Shown piece after piece: positions 23,006-33,247 of a stretch of DNA of 64,000 bases. The translations under genes and the position numbers were made by a program. The stretch spans positions 52,915,358 to 52,979,357 of the forward strand of contig CM055315.2 of the NCBI GenBank assembly GCA_029255685.2. The letters run 5' to 3'. Position 1 is the first letter of the stretch. Each line of letters begins with the position of its first letter. The notes below the pieces were generated by a model that was given only the letters and a program-made list of their open reading frames with translations, did not search any database and was not told where the DNA came from. Source of the stretch: Silene conica (taxonomy: Eukaryota; Streptophyta; Magnoliopsida; Caryophyllales; Caryophyllaceae).

Positions 23006-24597
23006 CTAATTAACTGCTTGAAATCCCATGCTAGCTCCACTACCGTCTCCTCCCTTTCCTCTTGGATCATTAGGATCTTCATTAAATGGCTGGGAACCGG
23101 GGTTGCAAGAGTAGAAATACGTCTCCATGGCCTTAAGACGTTCTTTCATCAACCGCATTTCCTCATCTCTTTCCGCTCTTTCTCGGTCAAGTTGTGATTG
23201 CAATTTACTTACAAGAGACGGCTCGTAGGTTTCGCGCGGCTCATATGAGGACCTTCTAGCCGGTTCCTTGTAAAACACCCCATGAGCTTGTCCGGCCCCA
23301 TATACCATACCCTTCTTGTAACCATCCACCAATTTGAACCAAATTTCATTATCATCCCGCTCAGGGTGGGCCTCTTTCTCTGCCTCATATTTCTCCTATA
23401 ACATTAAGAAAACTATTATTAGTTAAGCAAAAACAATCATTGACGAAGGTAACAAAAAAACATCATTAGTTGAGAGAAACTATCTTACATATAACTCTTT
23501 GTCCTTCGCCTTAATCCATATTCTTCTTTGCGTCTTTTCGTTGACCTTGGAATGCGTGTCAAGGAAAAGTTCGGGCATCGTCATCATCGGCTTCTTGCCG
23601 CCGTCTTTGTTGCCGCCGTCGTCGTTGTTGCTGCTATCCTTCTTCTTCTTCCCTCCCTAAATAGGGAAAATTGTTAATATAAGAAGTATAGTATATTCAT
23701 TCAAAAAAGAAGTATTCATTCAAGACTTACACTAAAAATACGCGTCAAAAATGATCGTGATCCCCCGTGATGGGTAGGCTCGACCTCCGCATCTTTCTTC
23801 CCTCTTCTTTTGTTCATCTTCTTTTGAGCGGACACGGCTTGGAACTCGGGAGTCTCGCGTCGCTTCATGAGATCTTGATATTTCTCACCTACAATTAAAA
23901 AGTATGTTAGTAGTATTAAGATATTTCATTAATTCTTGTATTTACAAGTGACAAAACTTATATATTACATGTACCTTTTAGATGATTCGGTTCCTTCTTT
24001 CTTGTAACAATCTTGTAGATATAGTCTCTATATCTTGTTTTACCAACTTCATGGTATTTCTCAAGGACGGATTGTTCATGTTCAGGAGCCCAATAGAAAG
24101 ATTGCTACAAAAAAAAAAAAAAACAGTTAATGTAATTAGTAGTTAGCTTAATGAGTTAAAAAACAACTAACTATAATTAATGCAATTACCCGATACGCAT
24201 TGAACCAAGCTTCTTTTTGAGCCTTGCTAGCTTTCCCCCAAGAAGTAGGCACAGGACCTAACAAGTTCTCCTTTGTGCTAGCAACGACCCCTCGACGAGG
24301 AGTCTGATGTCTAAACCTGTAACAGAAATTGTTAATTAAAACAAATCATTTTATTACTTTAAAAATTGAATAATACACATATAATAAACAACAACACTTA
24401 CCATAGTCCCGCCGGATCAAGTATAATCCGGTTATCCTGGGTGTACTGAATCGGTATACCATCGTCCGAGTCCTCATCCACTTGAGGCTCAATCTGTACC
24501 TCTTCTTCTACTGGTTCCTCTTCTTCTTGCACGGATGAAATATTAGCACGATTACTGCCACCCGCCTCGCACTCTACCTCGACCTCCTGCCATCTAC
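23006..24597 (-). CDS. CACTA TNPA-like (Transposase_24) gene, several exons
   Basis: The second CACTA gene, expected to bind the subterminal repeats. Blocks of coding sequence are separated by AT-rich introns. In order on the - strand they are an acidic start ('VQEEEEPVEEEVQIEPQVDE', about 24,597-24,403), 'TPRRGVVASTKENLLGPVP' with 'WGKASKAQKEAWFNAYR' (about 24,316-24,190), 'FYWAPEHEQSVLEKYHEVGK' (about 24,105-23,975), 'KYQDLMKRRETPEFQAVSAQ' (about 23,890-23,730), a Lys/Gly/Asp-rich block then 'HSKVNEKTQRRIW' (about 23,655-23,490), and a last exon with 'EKEAHPERDDNEIWFKLVDG' and a coiled-coil-like C-terminus ('LQSQLDRERAERDEEMRLMK'). Exon borders are estimates. No break is obvious and the gene may be whole. 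Family assignment rests on remembered motifs. Confidence 0.75.
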
Positions 24598-24690
24598 AAT
24601 CACATAAATGAAAATATTAGTAGGAGAAGAAAAAACATCAAATAAACATATCAAGCATGAATTTAAATTGTACAACTATTATATACCAAA

Positions 24691-26536
24691 TTAATCATCA
24701 TCCTCATCCTCTTCTAGATCTTCATCATCATCATCACCAACATCCTCATCCTCATCCTCATCCTCATTGTCATCATCATCACCAACATCGTCATTATCAT
24801 GCACTCTCACTACTTCTTCAACTTCCTCCCATCCTTCTTCCAACTCAATATTCATAGTCTCATTATCCTCCTCCTCTTCCAACTCATCATCATCTTCATC
24901 TTCATTATGATGAATGATTTCGTCTGTTGGAGACAAAATTGTCCCATTTGTTACTATTTCTTCTTGAAAAAAGGAGGTATCAATTTGTGATCGTGCCTTT
25001 GTCTTAATGACTGCCCACCATGCCTTACTATTTCTATCATTTGTCGTGCTTGGATAGGAAGCGAAATACACTTGTTGAGCCTGATGTGCAAGTATAAATG
25101 GATCATACTTAGGGTATGTTCGGGTACGATTCACTTCTACAAGCTTGTAACATTCATGTGTTCTCATTCCAGCCGGGGAATTATCCTTCCACTCAATCTT
25201 GAATAAGGTAGTCTTGTAAGCTCGATCACGACCATTGTAAGACATCTCAAAAATGTCCTCTATAATACCATAGTATTCGTGGTCATCAACGGAAGAAATA
25301 GTAACACCATAATTGCATCTAGCCTTACCCTTACCATGGTCGAATGTGTGGAAATTAAATCCATTAACTGAATATCGGTTCCGCGTCTTAACCAAGCGTG
25401 AAGGACCGAAGGCTAAACTCCTTATCAAATCATCTTCGATATTGAACTCAAGCACATGGTTCAGAAACCATTTTGGGAATTTGTCTTCATGTTTATCCCA
25501 AACATCATCCCTACTTACATTAGGATGTTCCTTAATGAAATCATCCACAAACTTCGTTTCATATGGCTCTAAGATCTCGCTATTTGATAGAACGTATAAG
25601 TGAGCACGATTGTATTCCTTTTCATCCAAATATCTCGTTCCACCTTTATAGGAACAACCTTCACCATCTTGAGTTTGAAAAAACTCGGGTATACTTGTAT
25701 CAACTTCATCTGCTTCATCAAGATTCAAGTTTTTTGCCACTCTTGTTGCTTTTTTTCGTTTTGAAAACAACATCTCCATCGCTTGTCTGAAATCTATCCC
25801 TTCCACATTTTCTGCACTTGTCAAGTAACGCATCATCTTTCCAAAACAACATACATCCTTCGGGACAAGCATCGATCTTTTGATGTGGTAACTGAAGACC
25901 TTTAACTACTTTTTTGGTGTTGTAGAAACTTCGAGTCATGACGTTATCTTCGGGGATAGCATCCTCAAGGAAAGAAGCAATACCATCAACGGCAGTAAAT
26001 GGCATATTATGCTCACACTTCAAGGTTACTATCCTAGAGGCGGCTTGTAATAATGACATTCTGCTCCCTTCGTATAAAGGTTGTTCCGCAGCTTTTAACA
26101 TGTCAAAAAAAGCCTTTGCTTGGGGATTTGGAGGTTGCTCTTCATTCAAGGCTACACGGTCATCGTCATTATTGACTACATTAAACTCCAAGGCATCAAC
26201 AACCATATCTCTATATGGGTTTTCGTCAACATGTTCGATGTGAGGTTGTTCGTGAATTGGGGAATAGGCTTCTCCATGAGAAATCCAATTATAATAATTT
26301 GGACGAAACCCATTTGTATAGAGATGTTCTTGTACCTCAATGACATATAGGTATTTCATATTTCGACATTTGCTACAAGGACACCTAAGTTTATTTTCTA
26401 ACGAGTCATACTCCTCTTGTTGCTTAGCAAACTCAATAAACTCGGCAACACCCTCTATAAACCTAGCATTAGAACGTCTCTTCTTATTATCTAATAACCC
26501 TCCATCATACATCCATGAACGTTCCAATCTCTTCAT
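24691..26536 (-). pseudogene. CACTA TNPD transposase, core missing
   Basis: The 5' part (from ATG at 26,536) encodes the transposase-associated N-terminal domain: 'RSWMYDG' at the start and 'CPCSKCRN' near 26,370, then the beginning of the TNP2 domain with 'CPEGCMLFW' and 'CRKCGR' near 25,860-25,800. It then passes directly to the C-terminal part: 'YLDEKEYNRAHLYVLSNSEI' near 25,600, then 'NGFNFHT', 'NYGVTI' and 'YYGIIEDIFEMSY', which fit the DUF4216 region, and a long Asp/Glu tail. The central DDE catalytic segment (several hundred residues in full-length TNPD) is absent, and the two sides read in different frames across about 25,720-25,870. The gene is an internally deleted transposase. Confidence 0.82.
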
Positions 26537-27224
26537 TTTAATCTAAACAAAAAAAACCCAAAAAACAATTTTCAACACTAAAAATACATATATCTAAATT
26601 AAAATTACACTCACTTAATTGAAGAACAACCTCAATCACATAATAATAACAATTTATTAACAACAATTTCCAATTATACAATTAACCACAAACTTATAAG
26701 CTAATTTAAGACGGTCTTAATAAGCTAGTATAATCTAACTAACATCCTAATAAGCTATTAAACATCCTAATCGACTACTTTAATCTAATTAACCAACATC
26801 AATAAGGCTAACAACATCATCATCTTCAAACTTCTTATAAACCCTAACCCACAATTATCTAATTAATATGCTAATTGGCTTCTAATACCTAATTAATCAC
26901 AACCTAATAAGCTAAGACGGTCTTAATAACCTACTACAATCACTAAATGCACAAAACAAACCAACAATCAAACAAAAAATTGAAATTGAAATTGAGTTTC
27001 AAGAGAGTATACAAACCTTAAATGGGTTGAATGAAGGTAAGAACAAGTACGGTGGTGGTGGTGGTGGCCGGAATCCGGTGACAGTGGTGTTGAGGGTGGC
27101 CGGAACACGTAGGGTAGGGTAGGGTGGTGGTGGTGGTTTTCGCGATATTGAGGATTCGTGTGTTTGTGTGTTTGTGTAATTGCGAATAAGGAAAGGGACT
27201 GAACTGCGTCTGTTTCTATATCGC

Positions 27225-27460
27225 AATTTGGCGACGGACTCGTAAAATTGGCGACTGAAATTGTCTGTCGCGAAATTTAGCGACGGTTTTCTGTCGCCAA
27301 ACTTTGGAATCAGTCGCCCGAGTGTGTCGGTGGTGGGAAAATTGGGGAAAAAGTTCTGTCGCCAAATTGGCGACTGATTTCAGTCGCCCGAGTTTTTATT
27401 TAGTCGCCAAATTGGCGACTGACCGATGCAGTCGCCAAAAATTGTCGCCCGGTTCAGTTT
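27225..27460. repeat. CACTA subterminal repeats, right end
   Basis: About a dozen GGCGAC/GTCGCC motifs in both orientations between the gene-bearing part and the right terminus, matching those at 22,420-22,790. Confidence 0.88.
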
Positions 27461-27474
27461 TTCTTGTAGTGATT

Positions 27475-28127
27475 CCTCCTTTGCTTCCACTCCCTATATC
27501 GAACTTCCCACCACTCTCCAGCTTGTCTAACTTAGCCATCAAGGCCTCAATAGCGGCTACGTTAGACTCAGCCTTTCTTTGGTTACCACGGGAAGTCCCA
27601 TGTTCAGCGCGGTGGATAGCAACATCTTCTATTATCTTGAGACCCTTAGTCTCTCCAGAATTCTCTTGGAATCTTCCGTTGGCTGCAGCATCTAGGTAGG
27701 CCCTGTTGTCATCATAGAGGCCATTGTAGAACTGGTTACAAAGAAACCATTGTTCGAATCCATGGTGTGGTATGGATCGAACAAGTCTCTTGAACCTGTC
27801 CCAAGCCTCACTAAAATCTTCATTAGGCCCTTGCTTGAAGCTTGTTATCTGCGCCCTTAGAGCATTAGTCTTGGCTGCAGAGTAGTATTTCCTGTAAAAT
27901 GCCAAGGCCAAGGTGTTCCAGTCTGTGACTCTCGCAGCAGTGCGGTCTAGATCTCTATGCCATTCCCTCGCAGAATCCCTGAGAGAGAAGATGAACATGG
28001 TTTGTTTAATCTGGTGCTGTGTCACTCCTTCTGGGGGTGCAATAGAGCATATGTAATCTGTGAAGATTTCAATATGCTTTGCAGCATCTTCATTGGCCGA
28101 GCCTCCAAATTGGTTTTTCTCAACCAT
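27475..28127 (-). pseudogene. Athila-like gag, first part
   Basis: Read on the - strand from 28,127. Contains the retrotransposon gag domain: 'FIFSLRDSAREWHRDLD', 'LALAFYRKYY', 'ITSFKQGPNEDFSEAWDRFK' and 'FYNGLYDDNRAYLDAAANG', an Athila/Tat-type gag signature. More gag-like sequence extends upstream to about 28,500. The ATG at 28,127 may be internal to the original protein. The CACTA element cuts gag at 27,474; the zinc knuckle lies on its other side. Confidence 0.85.
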
Positions 28128-28620
28128 GGTGATTTAGGCAGGCTTGGCCTCGAATGGCTTCCCAGTACCTGCAGGTAAAGTGAACCCTTTGTATAAGTCC
28201 TTCACCTGAGGCATGGAGTGACTGGCGATAGTAGCTTCTTAGGCCATGTCTTCTTCTTCCTTTGGAAAAACTTGGAAGTGGTTAAAAGATGGTGTTTTTG
28301 GTGTGGATGGATTGTGAGGTGAATTCGGTTGCGAAGTTCGCGTTTTTGGTGAAGGTGGTTTTTCGAAGATGTCCTCTTGGAATAGGGAAGATGGAGATCC
28401 TCCTTCCCTACTCTCTAAAAGTTGCTTCCTTTTTTCCCTTAAAGTCCTCTCAAGCTCGTGGTCAAGTGGTAGGAATTCTCCTTGAACTGACCTGCGCATA
28501 AGATGGAAACTAAAGGAAAAAAATGAGAAGGTTTAAGGAACAAAAGTTCCTTAAACAAAAGAAACAAAAACAAGAAACAATAAACACTGGCGTCACCTCC
28601 CCGGCAACGTCGCCAAAATT
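28128..28620 (-). other. Athila-like 5' leader and primer site
   Basis: Gag N-terminal or leader region next to the right LTR. The primer-binding site at 28,598-28,615, read on the - strand, is TGGCGACGTTGCCGGGGA, one base from the tRNA-Asp complement. Confidence 0.8.
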
Positions 28621-30184
28621 TGATGCCCGTCGTTGAGGGTACCAAAGATAAAATTTATAATTCCTAACTTTAACAATAGATAGTGAAAGTTAGGGTCGAA
28701 CCACAAGGAGGTGGGGAATGTTTATTGTTTGAAGTTAATGTTTTAAAGTAACAATTTCGGGGGTTTGAATGGTTGTTTACTAAGTCTAAGGCAAAGATTA
28801 AAATAAACAAGTAATTAAAGCTGAGAATAAAACTATATTAAAAAAGATGCTAGGATGTTTGGGTAATAAATAGCTAAGGTAATATAAATCCTAAGGTCAA
28901 CATGTATTACAGTCGCGTAAGGGGTGTAACATATCCTTTCGGTCTGTGGTACCTAATAGCTCCTTTCGGCCTATGCTATTAGTTCCTAGGTCTCACAATT
29001 ATTGGGTGTCAACAATAAGGGTGATTACTAAATTCTAGGTTACATACCTTTCAGTCTATTGTAACCTAGCCGTCTTAAGGTGTAAACCAATGCCCTTCCC
29101 GTATCTCTCAATCTTGGGTAGATCATTACTAACATCCTACAAGTCTCCTTTGGGTCTCATTGCAGGTTATTATAGTCAACAAAGCAAGATGAAATGGAAT
29201 ACATACGCGAGAGGGTCGACCGACCAGCTAGCCCAGTCGGCCGACCACAGCCTCGGTCGACCGACCCATTAATTAGGTCGACCGACCACGACCCTGCTAC
29301 GGTTGGTCTCGGAACCTATACTACCTATGCATATTCATCCCCTACATCCTAACATGTGAAATTTAGCTACTCATGGTTACTAAAACAACAACGGAAATAT
29401 GAATAAATATGGAAATCATGATGAATATCAATCTAAACATGCAATCAATAATAAAGCTTGGGACTCTATCTTAACCGAATACAAGTAATTATAAGAACAA
29501 TAATAAAACTTAAATTAGGAGAGTAATTACCGGAAATAGGATTAAGGCAGAAAAGGAACAAACTTTATTGATGAATGTTGAAAGATTGAAGAACAAGCTA
29601 AAAGTGGTTGAGAATATTGAAAGTTTACAACTAAAGATGAAAACTAGAATTAGGAACTTGGTGATAGAAGATTTCTAGATTAAGAACTGAATGATTAACC
29701 CTAAACAGGAGATTAGTTTATATAGGCGGAATTTTGGAGTTTCCTTAAGACTCTAACACTTCTTATGGGCTTCCGAAAAGTTTCTGATCTTGTGCAGAGG
29801 TCGGCCGACCCACCAAGTAGGTCGGTCGACCTGTTTACGGGCTTCAGGAATTTTCTGGGCTTTTCCAAAACAGAGGCAAAGTCGGTCGACCCAAAAAGTA
29901 GGTCGGTCGACCGCTTTTCCTGTAGGATCGCTTTGTTTCGTCTCGGTTTGACTTCTTGGTACTTGGTCAATGTTTCAAGTTGACTTTCCTTCGTTCCTTT
30001 GGTTAAGAAAAAACCCGAGGGCATGAATTTGGCATAAAATCGTCCTTTTTCCGCACAAATCTGAAAAAGAGCATAAAAATACGAAAGTAGACAATTGTTG
30101 GGAAATAAAGGCTAAAACATAGTAAATGAGCGACCAAATGCGTGTAAAAATAGAAGTAAAACATCATAAAATAGACACGCATCA
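28621..30184 (-). mobile_element. Right (5') LTR of gag-protease element
   Basis: 1,564 bp, same length as the left LTR and about 97.4% identical by eye count. It carries the same four palindrome pairs. It is followed by the TSD atacc and then copia A2 LTR sequence. Confidence 0.93.
29214..29912. repeat. Four palindrome pairs in right LTR
   Basis: The starts are 29,214/29,235, 29,255/29,276, 29,799/29,820 and 29,880/29,901. The central dinucleotide at 29,799 differs from its partner LTR (GC against GT) while the arms are unchanged. Confidence 0.9.
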
Positions 30185-30516
30185 ATACCCGCGAATCATA
30201 TTTTAGCAAAATGGGCCGAATCACGCATTGGAATAAGGTAAGAGTGGAAAGCCCACTCCTACCCGAACCCTAATTCTGCCGGCCAGTGTTACAAAAGGAG
30301 AGGACTTCTCCTTTTGTCAGGTTACTGCTTTTTGATTGTTTTACTGATTAAAACACATCTCAAGAAAACTAGGGTTTTGAGAGCATTCTTCTCCCAAAAC
30401 TCAGATCTCACATCAAAACTCACAAAAGCTCTCCCCATATTGCAAGGCAATTGGAGAGTATTTCTAGCACACGCGGCATAATCACAAACAAAGTCTTGGG
30501 TGCAAGTTATAGGAGG

Positions 30517-32234
30517 TAGGCCTGTGCATATTTTGGGTCGGACCGGAATTTTGGACCGGACCGGACCTGATTGGGCAGACCGGAACCGGAACCGGAAAAT
30601 TCAGGTCCGGTCTTAGGTCCCACTTTTCCCATGATTTCGGTTTCAGGGTCGGTCCGGGTTCAACCCGGTTTTTTCCGGGTCAGACCGGTTGGACCGGTAA
30701 AAGTAAATTTCTAAATTTTTGTACTGGGCTTTATGGGCTAGGTTATGTTGATTTCTAGGTTTTACGCTGCTCTTTGCCTCTTGCTTATATTCTTCTAGTC
30801 CCTTCTGATCCTCTTCCTCTCTAAATGAAACCCTAGAAAACCATCGCCATTCTGCCATTCATCTGATTCACGTCATTCAGTCCTCCACTCCTTTCAGTTC
30901 CAGTCGTCGTTCACTCGCTCATCCCTTTCTGAATTGTAGTGTTTAATATGTAAGACTCATTCCTCCTTTCTTATCTTTTTCATTACTATATATTTTATAC
31001 TCTTTAATATGTTAAGATTAAATAATAATAATGTATTTGTGTGAGAACAGTATATTATCGAAATTCAAAATTGTGTTAGGGATTGTGTGATTTGTCTAAT
31101 ACGAATTTGTTGATATAATTGATGGTTTGTTGCTGAATGAATTGAGAAATCACAAATTGTCATTCATGATTTCGTTGTATAGTCTGTATTTGCTAATTGC
31201 TATAGCGTATTTGCTAATTCAGAATTGTGTACCGGATTGTGTGATTCAGTTTTTCTCTTCATCTCTTATCGGCATTCATCTTTGGTTCCTCATTCTTTAT
31301 GCTCAAATCTCAATTACCAAAGTTTAATTAGCGTGTAAAAATGGTAGTTTGACATTTTGACAATATTCCTTATCTTGGGTTTTGATGGTGTTTACCAGGT
31401 CTGCACAAATTCATAATACTGTCTAATTGTATCATTTGTATGCAGATGTAAAGGATTAAAGGACGGAGGACACTAGGACTCAGACTCCAGTAGGCAGTAG
31501 CATTATCAGATAGGAATCACGGCGTCGACTTGAAATTCTTGCAATGTATGTTGTTTCTTATCGAAATCTGTTTATTTTGTTTCTTATCGACGGTCTTATT
31601 TTCTTATTGAAATTTGTTTTGTTTAGTTAAGGATGATAAATAAGACCGTCTTATATTCTGTTTTGTTTATTTATGCATTAGGCAGAATGTAGGCAGAGGG
31701 CACATATTTATTTGTACAAGCTTCTCCAAGCCAGAGGGCACTAGGCAGAATGTAGAATGCAAAGGCCAGAGGGCAAATGTTTTCTATTTTATGCATTGTT
31801 TTGCCGGGCAGCCTATAACCATTTCCCTAATCCGCTAATCCACTTTTTTTTGACAGACCTTGAAAAGTTGAGCGTTGAGGATGAAATCATCGTAGAAGCT
31901 TTTGCATCAACAATTCAACATACCGGAGGCCGGAGGCTCTTAAATTTTGGTTGTGTAACAGTTAAACATTGGACTTAAGCATTTAGATGGACTATTATGT
32001 AATTTTTAAAAGTTCAATTGACTTTTTGGTAATTTTTAAATAGTATGTATGATCCGGTCCTAACAGGTCCTAATAGGTCCAACCGGTCCAAGACCGGTTT
32101 TTATAGGTCCGGTCCCGGTTTTCAGAAATTACATTCCGGGTCGGTCTTAGGTCCTACTCAATTAACCATTCCGGTTCCGGTCCATTCCGGTTCCGGTCCG
32201 GTCCGGTCCGGTTTTGGACCGGTGCACAGCCCTA
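30517..32234. mobile_element. hAT-type DNA transposon, non-autonomous (TSD ataggagg)
   Basis: 1,718 bp with inverted ends TAGGCCTGTGCA (left) and, on the - strand, TAGGGCTGTGCA (right). The exact 8-bp duplication ataggagg lies at 30,509-30,516 and 32,235-32,242. Both ends are packed with CCGG-containing subterminal repeats of the ACCGG/CCGGTCC kind (30,535-30,695 and 32,050-32,222). The 8-bp TSD and short inverted ends fit hAT. The interior (30,740-32,040) has UTR-like pyrimidine-rich sequence ('ctaaatgaaaccctagaaaa' near 30,822) and a 73-codon frame at 31,757-31,978 with no recognised domain. No transposase is seen. Confidence 0.9.
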
Positions 32235-32399
32235 ATAGGAGGGAATTTACTTTAATTCCTGTTCTTAGGCCTATTTGCTCAAGGACCCAAGGTTGTAATT
32301 CTTTTCATGTTGTTTTTCTTATCTTATGACTATAATCACAATTGTAAGTTTTGTTATAATCCTTCATGTTTAGGGCGAATACATGTCTTATTCCCCAGA

Positions 32400-33247
32400 A
32401 GTGGTATCAGAGCCAGGGCCACGAAATTTTTACTTTTTTGTTTTTCATAAGGTTTTTGAAAATTGAAAATCGCGTTCTTTCGCCAAGTCGGTCGATCGAC
32501 CCACTGTTGCGGTCGGTCGACCGACTCCTGCGTGTGATTACTGTTTCGGCAGTGTTTTGGTTTTAAAGTGCAACGATTTGCGTTTTCAGAAACTCGTTTT
32601 TCCGTTTGGTCGGTCGGTGACCTGGTTGATAGGTCGGTCGACCTTGGTGCTGTTACAGGAAGTCTGTTTTGACTGGCAGATGGTCGGTCGACCCCGAAGT
32701 GAGGTCGGTCGACCTCGTCTCTGTTACAGATGTTTTATTTTCCGAAAATAACTTGTTTTATTTTCCTTTGGCCAAAAGTAATATGCTATATACGGAAATA
32801 GTATATTAACTTTTTGAAACGGTTCACTCTCATTGATACATATTATTTTGAAACGGTTTAAAATAATGGATTATAAATTTATTAAAATTGGGTGATTAAA
32901 ACGGTATAATCACATAATTTTAATCTCGTAAGGTGGTTTGGTAAAAATTTGTTAAACATAATAACAGTATTTTGTCATGAATGAATTTATTTTTAGTTGA
33001 TGCATTTTATTTATCGTCTTGTTGAATGCCTTGTGAATGCTTTCAATAACGTATTTAATTTTTGCAAACGGTTGTAACTTAGTGTGGCCTTAGAAGATTG
33101 TGTCACCGTAATGATGGGACACAGTCTTGCTTGTAATTTTGAGATCTTGAATCTCCGTTTTGGGTTTTTGCCATGTAATTACTTATATGGTTCTGTTTTA
33201 TCTTCTTTTCAGTGTAGAACAAGATCATTTAAACTGCTGTATAACTA
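32400..33247 (+). other. Copia A2 primer site and leader
   Basis: The primer site 'agtggtatcagagcc' at 32,400-32,414 is complementary to initiator tRNA-Met. Three palindrome pairs follow, then AT-rich leader to the gag ATG at 33,248. Just upstream is a splice-acceptor-like tract 'ttatcttcttttcag' ending near 33,213. Confidence 0.75.
32490..32714. repeat. Three palindrome pairs in copia A2 leader
   Basis: The starts are 32,490/32,511, 32,612/32,632 and 32,682/32,703. The middle pair is the only one in the window offset by 20 rather than 21 bp, and its left member lacks one base of the palindrome. Confidence 0.85.

Larger units (their letters stand above)
22406..27471 (-). mobile_element. CACTA (En/Spm) transposon, non-autonomous (TSD att)
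   Basis: 5,066 bp with inverted ends: CACTACAACGAAAAC at the left and, read on the - strand, CACTACAAGAAAAACTG at the right. The 3-bp duplication att flanks it (22,403-22,405 and 27,472-27,474). Both ends carry dense subterminal repeats of the TTGGCGACTG type, the usual binding sites of the TNPA-like protein. It carries a TNPA-like gene and a shortened TNPD transposase gene, both on the - strand. The transposase lacks its catalytic core, so the copy cannot move by itself. It inserted into gag of the Athila-like element and is therefore younger. Confidence 0.95.
16953..30184 (-). mobile_element. Athila-like gag-protease element, 13.2 kb (TSD atacc)
   Basis: Two LTRs of 1,564 bp each, 16,953-18,516 and 28,621-30,184, flanked by the duplication atacc (16,948-16,952 and 30,185-30,189). 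The primer site next to the right LTR, read on the - strand, is close to TGGCGCCGTTGCCGGGGA, the tRNA-Asp complement used by Athila relatives. The purine tract next to the left LTR reads 'ggtttggtttggggaatt' on the - strand. It encodes gag and protease only; no reverse transcriptase, RNase H or integrase is recognised, so it should depend on a partner. A CACTA transposon lies inside gag. I count by eye about 41 LTR differences (2.6%), roughly 1 million years at 1.3e-8 substitutions per site per year. Confidence 0.93.

Noticed and set aside
24657-24857. His-rich open frame on the + strand
   Set aside because: It is the antisense of the Asp/Glu-rich tail of the CACTA TNPD gene.
25313-25790. Plus-strand frames over the CACTA transposase
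   Set aside because: Shadows of the TNPD coding sequence on the - strand.
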